NCBI GenBank assembly: GCA_018398805.1
Contig: JAGFBZ010000290.1
Location: 2,976,001-3,040,000, forward strand
Origin: Hirundichthys speculiger
Lineage: Eukaryota; Chordata; Actinopteri; Beloniformes; Exocoetidae
Reading direction: 5' to 3'
Length of the DNA stretch: 64,000 nt
Shown here: positions 56,230-64,000 of the stretch, one piece after another
How the letters are laid out: each line of letters opens with the position of its first letter
Position numbering within the stretch: position 1 is the stretch's first letter
Made by a program: the position numbers and the translations under genes
Notes under the pieces: model-generated
Seen by the model: only the letters and a program-made list of their open reading frames with translations
What the model was told of the DNA's origin: nothing
Database searches by the model: none

Positions 56230-56660
56230 TTTACATCACAAGGTTTTGTTTCAGAAACAGGAGATCCAGAAAGCCAACTGCCAATGACTTTACTTGGAGA
56301 TACTGGAGGTTCACCGTACATTATTTGGGAAGGTATCTTTCCTTTATCTGAGAGGACTTCATGTAATTCCAGTATAAATGTTTAGGGTATTGGTTTGTCA
56401 AATGTTTCAGGTCCTTTGCATCCCCTTCATGTGCATTCTTCTATGGTTGAAGGACTGTTTAAAGTCGGTGTCCTTCCTTCCCTTCCGATTAAAGGTGAAG
56501 ATTTCATCCTGGGGAATGGCATCGCAGGTGGAAGAGTTGTACCTGCTCCTGAAGTGTTGGACAGCCCAGTTTTAGATTCAGGAAATGACTCTCACCATTC
56601 TCCTGAAATATTCCCAGCTTGTGCAGTAACAAGAGCGCAAACAAAGAAATATGGTCTAGA
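56230..56660 (+). pseudogene. Gmr1-like protease relic
   Basis: LLGDTGGSPYIIWEG carries the aspartic protease DTG triad (56299-56307), followed by frames with MVEGLFKVGVLPSLPIKGED and FILGNGIAGGRVVPAPEVL, the conserved end of this protease region (usually 'FILGNDLAGG'). A stop lies near 56382. Retroviral-type proteases act as dimers, each supplying one DTG loop. Confidence 0.7.
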
Positions 56661-56919
56661 TTGGTCCGACTAATTTCATGCCATGGAACGTGTTTCCAAA
56701 AAGGGCAGATTTACTAGCCAGCCTACAGTTTCATGTGATTCTAAGTTCTTTTTGTCCAGCTTCAGTGAACATTTCCTTACCGTCTTGAGAAGAGTTTATA
56801 ACAGGATGAAGTCCATAGTTTAGTGTCCTACCTCTGTTCTTTCTTAGACAGAGGTGAAAGAGAGAAAAATGGCCTACATTCTTGTAGATGGTTTGTTGAT
56901 GTGACGTTGGTTTAGTGGA

Positions 56920-57670
56920 AACCCAGATAAAGATTGGTCTGTGGTTCATCAAGTCTTCATACCAAAAGATTTACGGTTTCAAGCACTCAAGTCAGCTCAT
57001 GATTGCTGATGGTCAGGACAAATGGGGGCCGCAAAGACTTTTAGCAGAGTTCTGAGACATTTCATGTGGCCAGGACTTAAGTCTGATGTGCTTCAGTACA
57101 GTCGCACTTGCCACATCTGTGAAGTAGCGGGTAAACCAAATCAGACAATTCCCCCTGCACCCCTTCATTCTATTCCTGTCTTTAGTGAACCATTTGAAAA
57201 AGTGGCAATCGATTGTGTGGGACCCCTACCTAAAGCTTTGTCTGGTAATCAGTTTATTCTAACACTAATGTTTATATCTACCAGTTTTCCTGAGGCTGTC
57301 CCTCTGAGAAAGAACACAGGTTCTGTTAAAATCAAAGCTTTAGTGAAGTTTTTCTCAGTATTTGGAATTAAAAAAGGTTATTTAAACAGACCAAGGGACT
57401 CATTTTAAATCCTCAGTTTTAAGTCCTGAAAAAACTTGTTGTTCAGCATGTCACCTCTTGTCCATCCAACCCTGAAAGTCAGGGCACATTAGAAAGATGG
57501 CACCAGACACTGAAGTCTATAATGCATAAATATTGTCATGCTTCTCTTAGGAATTGGGATTAAAGTCTCCCGTTCCTCATGTTTGCTGCTTGGGAAGCAG
57601 TGCTGGAGTCTCTGGGTTTTAATCCACCAGAGTTGATCCTTGGACGTGATGTAAAGGGCCGTTAAAAGTC
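56920..57670 (+). pseudogene. Gmr1-like integrase relic
   Basis: An open frame of 128 codons at 57022-57408 holds the end of the zinc-binding domain (VLRHFMWPGLKSDV, SRTCHICEVAGKPNQ with CxxC at 57109-57120) and the start of the catalytic core (EKVAIDCVGPLPK, first aspartate at 57211). The second aspartate is in TDQGTHF (57386-57406) in a shifted frame. The third acidic residue is in GTLERWHQTLK (glutamate at 57492). The spacing between the second and third residues is about 35 codons, as in retroviral integrases. The expected second zinc-finger histidine just before 57022 appears to be glutamine. A stop lies just upstream. Confidence 0.82.
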
Positions 57671-57779
57671 CTTAAGTCATGGTGGACTCTGAGGAGCCTG
57701 AAGCTATAGGAAGCAGCTCCAAAAGGCTTGCTCCCTCACTCGAGATACTCTGACTTTTTCTTAGCACAAGATAAAGCAA

Positions 57780-58290
57780 CGCTATAACAGGAAAGGAGTT
57801 GCCTGGTCCTTTCAACCAAATGATCAGGTTTTGCTCCTTTTGCCTTTACCTGGTTCTGCAATGGCCACCAAGTTCGTGTCAATCCACCAAAGTGAGAGAT
57901 GATGAAAAAGGAGGCAGAGTATCTCCTTGAACATGGTTTCGCAGTTCCAAGCGAGAGCCCTTGGAGTTATCTTTGCTTGTTGGAAATGAAACCAGACGGC
58001 AGTCCAAGGTTCTGCACTGACTTCCGAAAAGTAAATAATGTGACAGTACCATACGCTTATACGCATGTGGACTGATGACTGCCAATAGTCTTTTGACACA
58101 CTAAAGACCATGCTTTGTTGTTTTCCTGTTCTGTCAGCCCCTGTGTTTTTATCTCCATTCGAAGTGTAGATGGATGCTAGTGCGGATGGGGTGGGAGCAG
58201 TTTTGTTACAGGAGGACGACTCCTCTAGAATAGATCATCCTGTGAGTTACTTCTCCAGGAAATTCACTATTCACCAAAGGAACTATTCTA
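57780..58290 (+). pseudogene. Gmr1-like reverse transcriptase / RNase H relic
   Basis: EAEYLLEHGFAVPSESPWSY, then EMKPDGSPRFCTDFRKVNNV (57900-58045), is the RT fingers block ('DGTPRFCTDYRKVN' in intact relatives). The palm with the YxDD active site is deleted: after about 58075 the sequence jumps to the connection/RNase H start, VLSAPVFLSPFEV, then MDASADGVGAVLLQEDD and HPVSYFSRKF. It ends at QRNYS, where a TTCTA microsatellite replaces the rest. Its position downstream of integrase is the notable feature. Confidence 0.8.
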
Positions 58291-58349
58291 TTCTATTCTA
58301 TTCTATTCTATTATATTATATTATAGTATATTATATTATATTATATATA
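58283..58349. repeat. (TTCTA)n/(TTATA)n microsatellite
   Basis: Pentanucleotide repeat of ATTCT grading into ATTAT, at the right edge of the gypsy relic. Confidence 0.95.
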
Positions 58350-59265
58350 ACTATTGAATTTACTCTGGGGGCTGCTCTCATTCATACCACTGTCCTCTGC
58401 TTGGATGTTCCTTGACTGGATCTGGATACTGCAAAACTATGATATGTGGTGGCAGGTATGTGGACTAGGTATTTGGGGTAGGTAAGGCAAACTTGACAGC
58501 GAAATACTTTATTATCACAAATAGCATTTTTGTGTAAATATTCCTTGGAGTTGAATAGTTCTGTTGATAATGTTTTTTCTTGTCCACCATCTAATGTTAT
58601 TTTATCTTAGATAACACCTTTCAATGGGATACATGACACGTACTGGGTTTTTTCAAGGTCTTAATTATATTTTTTTGAGTTCGCTCCAGTAACATATGAC
58701 TTAAGTAACATGTGCTTTGAAAGTTAATATGAATTGATGCTGAAGATGAACACTCTTATCTACCTGGATACTCTCTCTTGAACTGAAAGGCGTCTGCCTT
58801 TTTCTGTCTTCTCTCTCAGGGTTGAGAGTCTGTCAGGGCCAAGGAATGGGTGATGTCTCTCCTCCTGTCACCGTTTCTGCAGCTCTTCATATTCTTTGCA
58901 TTGTTTTTCATGTGCCTAAATACATTTGTAATGTTTTCTCTGTATTTTAAAGCCTTTTTTACAAACTACACAACTTGCCATTGTTTTGATTTCGGGATAA
59001 AATACAGTCAAACTGCACTCCTTCTCCTTTCTGCCATTCTTGATTCATCTGCTCCATTATCTCTCTCCGTGATGTGTGTCTGTGTGTGTGTCAATGCGGG
59101 GGGGCTGAGTGGGCGGAGCCGGGGGGGTGCAGGCTGTCTACCTGCATGCTTGTTCGGCTGGTGTCGCTGAGCGAGACGAGAGGGGAGGGGGAGGACACAG
59201 TGACAGCATGTCAGACACAGAGTTCAATGAATTCGCACTTCGCAGCAGTCAGTACTTGTGGGAGC
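58350..59265. other. Unassigned DNA
   Basis: No recognised gene. A G-run and GT patch at 59065-59130 (two runs of seven G) could form a G-quadruplex. A short plus-strand stretch reading MSDTEFNEFALRSSQYLWEL at 59207-59270 looks protein-like but has no known match. Confidence 0.35.
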
Positions 59266-59270
59266 TTGAG

Positions 59271-59350
59271 TAACGATCTTTTTACACAAGTATTGTTCGA
59301 TATCAATACCAGCGTTGGTATCAATATTAGGATCGATCTGCCCCCCTCTA
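59271..59350 (-). mobile_element. hAT-like terminus (TAGAGGGGGGCAGATCGATC)
   Basis: Read on the minus strand, TAGAGGGGGGCAGATCGATC is followed by ATATTGATACCAACG and GGTATTGATATCG motifs, like the TAGAGGTGGGCAGATCGATCC ends of teleost hAT elements with ATCGAT/GATATCGA subterminal repeats. No second terminus was located. Confidence 0.5.
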
Positions 59351-60474
59351 ATTGACAGGACCTAATCGAGTTGTTTTGGCCATCTGGTAAAATGCCTCCT
59401 GGTTGCCTCGCTGGGGCGGTGGTTTGGGAATGGTCAACAGTGAGAAGACTGTCAGGCGGAGCCAGAACACTTGAGAAATGACATTTCTCGGCCTGGTCTT
59501 TATTTAAGTCTTTATTCTTAGTTTTGGTTAAATATAATAGTCATCAGGTAGTGGTCTCTACAACCCAAACCCAGATAAGCAGAAGTGAAGTACTGTAGCT
59601 ACCCTTAACTTCAATAAGTTCAGCTATAAAATGTTACATTCAGATATTATTGCTTCACTCTTATGACTGTAGAATCACTAAACCAATTTGTGTACTTATA
59701 CAGTATACTGAAAATTTATGTTAATCTTATGATAACATTTTATGGAAAAAAAAACACATTGCCATTTTGATGAATTGTTATACTTTTAAATCTGATCGTT
59801 CTGCAATAAGATTAATCAGGTCTAAGTTCACGACAGATGATTTTAGCTTTTAGGAAAACATTCTACTGGTACAAAATCAGGCTAAGATCTTCCATAATTT
59901 TAAAGCTCATTTTGTACCACCCACTGCAGTCTGTCCTGCTTTACAGGTGTTACAGGTCTCGGGAAGGGTGAGAGCCTAAAGACAAGTGCGTGTGCCTGAG
60001 AAAACAGGGAAATGTAATGAAGCAGGCAGACGAGTGGCTTCTTTTTCCAACAGCTTCTCAGCTGTATTTATTAACATTATTTTCAAGTACCAATGGTCAT
60101 TGTCTCTTGTATTCCTTCTCATTGCGTTTATCAGTTTCACAACATTTCCTATTATTTTCATGTTAATATCATGTCAGCAAATGCCAAGAAAAATGTAATA
60201 TAATAAAATCACTAATTGGGGTCTTGCATTAATGTAAAAAATAAAATGAAGGACACTAATTAAGATTATCAAGGACCAATTTTTCATTCTTTCACAAGAA
60301 AAGTGAAAATTTGTTTAGCATTATAATCTATTACTTTGAACCCCTGATTGTTTATATTACTTATATATTACATAGTTATATTACTTAGTCTAAATCTGCA
60401 ATTTTATATTGTTTTTTGTGAATACTTAGGTTGTTTATTCTATTTTCTATTTTCTATTTCTATTCTATTTTATA
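59351..60474. other. Unassigned AT-rich DNA
   Basis: No recognised gene. A TTTTCTATTTTCTA-type low-complexity stretch lies at 60438-60478. Confidence 0.4.
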
Positions 60475-60580
60475 TTATTACTGGGCTTGCTCCGGGACCA
60501 GGGTAACTCATTTTGTTTCATTCCATGTTAACATGTGTTGAAATGACAATAAATGATCCTTGAATCCTTGAATCCTTTTT
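60475..60580 (+). mobile_element. LINE/SINE-type 3' tail with CTTGAATCC repeats
   Basis: ACTGGGCTTGCTCCGGGACC, then CAGGGTAACTCATTTTGTTT, AACATGTGTTGAAATGACAA and TAAATGATCCTTGAATCCTT, is a common teleost retroelement tail (typically '..GACAATAAAGATCCTTGAATCC'). It is related to the tail at 30466. Confidence 0.55.
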
Positions 60581-60920
60581 AGGAAACCTCAGTTTTTGAC
60601 ACTTGTAAATTTTGCAGTTACTTTGAGGTACATGTAGACAAGACTATTGTATTTGGTTGTGTTGCTCAGTATTTCAGCTGGGAAGTAGTTCATACAAAAG
60701 ATTGAGCCCAAAGGGCCTTTAAACTCTAAAGCTGTCCAATCACATAGTCAATATGCTTTAAGAAGCATCAAGTAGAACAAGTAGAGTTGATGTTAAACAA
60801 ATACAATGTACAGAAGCTGGGAAACAAAAAATATTCTACATGTTACAACTACATTCTTACGTTCGATTTTGACTTTTTTATACAAGACCCATAATTTCTA
60901 ATTAATTTTCCATTTCCACT
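60581..60920. other. Unassigned DNA
   Basis: No recognised feature. Confidence 0.35.
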
Positions 60921-61140
60921 TTAACCCTCTAGGCGTCAGAGTTTTTTTTAAAAAAAATATACAATTTTGATAAAGATTTCAAAAGGTTATAACTTGAAAG
61001 CAGTTTGAGATAAAGGTATACTGTCAATGAGAAAATTCTGTGATGGGAGTCAAATTGTTCATATAATTTGCATTTTATGACGTCAAAAGGTGGTGACCAT
61101 ATTAGAAAATGTTCAATTATGATATCAAGGTTTCAAAAGG

Positions 61141-61499
61141 GGGCAGCACGGTGGCTTAGATTAGCACTGTTGCCTCACAGCTAGAAGGTTCCTGGTTTGA
61201 ACCTCAGCAGGGGCCTTTCTGTGTGGAGTTTGGATGTTCTACCCATGCTTGCGTGGGTTTCCTCCAGGTACTCCAGCTTTCTCCCACAGTCCAAAGACAT
61301 GCATGTTAGGTTAATTGATGGTTTTAAATTGCCCGTAGGAGTGATAGTGAGTGATTTGTCTATGTGTGGCCCTGTGATGGACTGGCGACCTGTCCAGGGT
61401 GTACCCCTGCCTTTCGCCCCAAGAGTGCTGGGAAGGGCTCTAGCAGATCCCCGTGACCCTGCAGAGGATTAAACGCGCATAGATAATGGATGGATGGAT
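61141..61499 (+). mobile_element. tRNA-derived SINE with 12-bp target duplication
   Basis: The 359-bp element begins GGGCAGCACGGTGGCTTAGA and has A-box-like (GTGGCTTAGATTAGCACTG) and B-box-like (GGTTTGAACCT) promoter motifs. It continues with GTGTGGAGTTTGGATGTTCT and CCCACAGTCCAAAGACATGC, and ends in (ATGG)n. GGTTTCAAAAGG lies on both sides (61129-61140 and 61500-61511). Copy 1 of the host element (34177-34188) contains that 12-mer once, uninterrupted, and serves as an empty site. Its 3' part equals the short SINEs at 45154 and 51481. Confidence 0.92.
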
Positions 61500-61912
61500 G
61501 GTTTCAAAAGGCTATAACTTTAAAGTGGTTTGAGATAAAGGCATACTGTAAATGAGAAATATCTTCAGTATGAACCAAAATTTGGAATCGAAGTAGATTT
61601 GTCATCTAATTTGATAATTGTGACATCACCTGCCCACTAGGCCTCAATTTTAGATTTTTCCTCAAGCTCCATGCACAATGAAAGCTTTCATTTCAGGAAC
61701 AGTCACATCATTAAGTCATGAAACCTGGAGTATGGTTTCAATATTCCCTTTTCAAAGAACTGGTGGCCATATCTGTTTGTTTTATTGGTGATGAGGTTCC
61801 AGAATTCATCATTTGGAAAAGGGATGAAATCAATGGGCTCGGAATTTATCTCCATAATAACAAACAGGCTCATCAAAATTTAGGTTCCACTTTCGATACT
61901 CTTCCTCTTCTC

Positions 61913-62365
61913 TCAACAACTCTCAGCCATCATCATCATCGTGACCACCGTGACTTCAGGTGCGCCATTAGCGGTGTGTTTTTTTCCTACGGCTTTTTCC
62001 GCATTGCCAGGACAACTGCAATTGTTTTCATCCTCGCTACATTTTTCCATATTTGTGGTGTTATGAGCCCCCCGGCACATCAACCTGCTTGGCGATCGCA
62101 GAATGCTTCCACCCCGGTCACACTGAGATGAAGCATCCGTTATACTTTGTGCTGATTGTAGACTATGGCGCACGGACTCGCCTTCACTACTGATGTCAGT
62201 TTCTGCTTCACTGGACAACTGCACGTCTTCCTCCTCGGAATCGGAGTTAGCAAGAATCTGACAAAGTACTTCATGGATGGTAAACTGGCCTCTTGTCATT
62301 GTGAGTAAATGAAAAAACACTCTTTCACTCTGCTTTGCTCTTGCTACCCTCAGCATTTCTACCAC
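61913..62365 (-). pseudogene. piggyBac-like transposase N-terminus remnant, copy 2
   Basis: A 150-codon antisense frame that includes MTRGQFTIHEVLCQILANSD, then SEEEDVQLSSEAETDISSEG and ESVRHSLQSAQSITDASSQ. It aligns residue for residue with copy 1 (34778-35062), and the substitutions are spread throughout. The acidic serine-rich N-terminus is typical of PGBD4-like transposases; the remaining codons after about residue 100 are non-homologous tail. The plus-strand 137-codon frame at 61718-62131 is a shadow of this strand. Confidence 0.65.
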
Positions 62366-62593
62366 TGCTGCGTCGCGCGACTCTGTGCCGGAGGGTGTTT
62401 TTCAAACTCATTTTACACTAACGCTTTGAATAGCACCACCACCAAAAATGGTTCTCAGATTACAGGCACACATGTCTGCCATCTCCTGGTGAAAAGTGAT
62501 AACAAGATTCGGCATCACATTTATAGATACAGCCTGTTATAGTCAGCAATGTTGCTTGTTGCAATATTGCTACTTTGGCACTTAAAAGGTTAC

Positions 62594-63236
62594 CAAAATG
62601 GGTCAAAAACAAAATTTGAAAGAGCACAAGGGAAATTGCAGTCATGTCTCTGCACATGAAAGGCTTTCCTGCATTGAATAATATGTTAACAGTCTGCCCC
62701 CCTCAGCGCATGAGTCACAGCCACCAAATCGCATCACTAGCGGGTGAATAGTGTTTCGTTGAATGTTATTTGAATGGCTACCGAATGCAGGCTTTCATGG
62801 GACACCAGCTCCCGGGTGTGTATAATTGATCAGAGGTGGAAAGAGGAGTATTTCCCAACCACCAGGCTGAGAGACATTTCCGAGATCCTAGTGTGGTGTC
62901 TGAACAATTTGATATTTACATGATATTCACCTTTTTATATAAAGTTCAACTACGACTCTTTAACAGCTGTAAGGCCTTTGCAGAAAACCCCCTGAGTTCA
63001 TTTGAGTTGGTTTGTCTTCCTGCTAAAGGGCACATTCTCAGGCTCTACAAATTTGGAAGATCCATGATTAGTTAGGGAGTACATTTTGTGTCGTTATCAA
63101 AAAGTCCCAGCTGTCTATTGTCTAAGAGAAAAACATGTCGGGAACTGTCAGGAGAAGCTTTGATTGATACCAAGTGTGACCAAAATTAGACCTGATTATG
63201 GTTATAAAAGCTTCTCCTGTTTGTATGTGCTTTGAT
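62594..63236. other. Unassigned DNA between two piggyBac ends
   Basis: No recognised gene. It separates the right end of copy 2 from a second, detached right end of the same family. Confidence 0.35.
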
Positions 63237-63317
63237 TTTCACATCACATTTATAGATACGGCCTGTTATAGTCAGCAATATTGCTGGCGCAGTATTGTGA
63301 CTTTGGCGCTTAAAAGG
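63237..63317 (-). mobile_element. Detached piggyBac-family right end with TTAA
   Basis: CACATTTATAGATACGGCCT, then GTTATAGTCAGCAATATTGC and GTGACTTTGGCGCTTAAAAG, ending next to TTAA (63319 region). It is almost identical to 62516-62589, the right end of copy 2. Only about 80 bp of the family is present, so it is an end-only relic or a local duplication. Confidence 0.75.
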
Positions 63318-63564
63318 TTAATTCCAATAGTGTGCTTTAATCTATGCAGCAAAAGCCTTTAATCAACTGTCTGAGGTCATAAGGAAGTTGTTGGTGAGTC
63401 CGTTTCTGTGCTATGATGTATTCTAACACTGACTGAAAAACTTCAAAAAGATAATTTCAATTTTTTTCTATACTAAATTAAACTGGAAGGAATCCTTAAA
63501 CTGGTGTATGCCTATAACTGTACACGCTGTGAAGTAACAGGCTATTTAACATTCCATTTTCTGT
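63318..63564. other. Unassigned DNA
   Basis: No recognised feature. Confidence 0.3.
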
Positions 63565-64000
63565 ATAGCAGATCACCTAGACTTCCAGTTGATGTGCTCT
63601 TTGGACTTTACACAGGATTAAGTTAGAATTAAGTGACCACTGTGAATATCTGGACAAGTGGAAAAGGGGTATGGAATTGCTAACAGAAATGCTGAAAAAG
63701 CTGCAGCAAGATGTAAAAAGTGCTATGACACAAAAGTAGATTTTCCCTGCTTCAACCTGCTAAGTGGGTTTTAATCAGAAACTTGACACCCAGAGGAGGA
63801 CCGGGCAAATTACAAAACTATTGGGAGGAAAAGGTCCACACAGTAGTGAGACAAATACAATCTGACCTGCCTGTCTGTGAATTTAGGCCAGAAATCTGAA
63901 AGGGACACTCCAGAATCCTGCACAGAAACTGACTAATGCCCTGTGACCAAATACTTATTGAGGTGCAACCAGAATATATCCAAGACAACAAAACAAGATG
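63565..64000 (+). pseudogene. Ty3/gypsy integrase C-terminus, running off the window
   Basis: Plus-strand translation, with frame changes, gives RSPRLPVDVLFG (end of the integrase core region). After a gap come VLIRNLTPRGGPGKLQNYWE and EKVHTVVRQIQSDLPVCEF, then HSRILHRN. This matches the C-terminal GPY/F-like region of fish gypsy integrases ('GPGKLRSYWE..VHVVV....PVYEVRPE...R.LHRNLL'). Stops lie near 63750 and 63898. It is a different gypsy lineage from the Gmr1-like element, and the rest lies beyond the window. Confidence 0.75.

Larger units (their letters stand above)
53150..58290 (+). mobile_element. Ty3/gypsy element, Gmr1-like (integrase before RT), decayed
   Basis: Domain order on the plus strand: primer-binding-like site (53150), gag (53270-56190, interrupted), CCHC knuckle (56081), aspartic protease (56299), integrase (56950-57660), reverse transcriptase start (57890-58070), RNase H start (58090-58290). 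Ordinary Ty3/gypsy elements have RT-RNase H before integrase. The reversed order is known from Gmr1 of Atlantic cod and related deuterostome elements. The copy carries many stops and frameshifts, lacks the RT active site, ends at a pentanucleotide microsatellite, and has no recognisable 3' LTR. Confidence 0.8.
60925..62589 (-). mobile_element. Non-autonomous piggyBac-like element, copy 2 (with SINE)
   Basis: TTAA precedes the left tip (60921-60924); the right target has decayed to TTAC (62590-62593). The tips CCCTCTAGGCGTCAGAGT and, from the right, CCTTTTAAGTGCCAAAGT match with only transition differences. The internal sequence aligns along its length with copy 1 at 33953-35302. The copies differ mainly by a 371-bp SINE-plus-duplication here; without it the length is about 1,294 bp versus 1,350 bp. 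The family therefore spread as an already deleted derivative. Confidence 0.85.

Noticed and set aside
61718..62131. 137-codon plus-strand open frame (and 34472-34783 in the other copy)
   Set aside because: Shadow of the piggyBac element; the histidine-rich run comes from a CAT trinucleotide repeat.

Overview
The window looks like non-coding nuclear DNA of a ray-finned (teleost) fish. I found no host protein-coding gene, tRNA, rRNA or CRISPR array that I can support. The DNA is AT-rich, full of microsatellites, and carries a teleost-typical transposon mix: Rex1/CR1-like, Rex3/RTE-like, L2-like and L1-like LINEs, Tc1/mariner-, Tigger/pogo-, hAT-, piggyBac- and Harbinger-like DNA elements, tRNA-derived SINEs, LTRs and a Ty3/gypsy element. 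Almost every recognisable coding stretch is a broken transposon gene.

Layout. 1-7.6 kb: mostly unassigned DNA with two Rex1-like LINE pieces. 7.6-14.8 kb: a teleost repeat family with a GGGCCCGAGCACC head, split by other insertions, including a Rex1-like LINE 3' end that itself carries a hAT element with a perfect 8-bp target duplication. 15.7-17.4 kb: an antisense Rex1-like reverse transcriptase relic. 18.3-18.75 kb: a solo LTR with TG...CA ends and a 5-bp duplication. 21.5-24.1 kb: a decayed L1-type LINE with a poly-A tail. 25.9-28.4 kb: Tc1 and hAT pieces. 31.2-32.2 kb: an antisense L2-type LINE. 32.5-37.6 kb: an antisense Tigger/pogo transposase relic split by a piggyBac-like element, followed by an antisense ZBED-like hAT transposase relic. 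37.6-45 kb: the least transposon-rich stretch, holding one Tc1-like 5' half and possible conserved non-coding sequence. 45-52 kb: two short SINEs, a perfect hairpin, a candidate solo LTR and a 2.5-kb piggyBac with TTAA ends. 53.1-58.3 kb: a decayed Ty3/gypsy element whose integrase lies upstream of its reverse transcriptase (Gmr1-like order), with its gag split by a LINE, which is split by a Harbinger-like element, which holds a further repeat. 60.9-62.6 kb: a second copy of the piggyBac found at 34 kb, now carrying a SINE. 63.6 kb to the end: the integrase C-terminus of another gypsy element.

The genes do not form a pathway. What can be read is an insertion history: several nested events have target duplications or an empty-site copy within the same window, so their relative order can be worked out. 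Family names are from recall of sequence features; no database search was possible.
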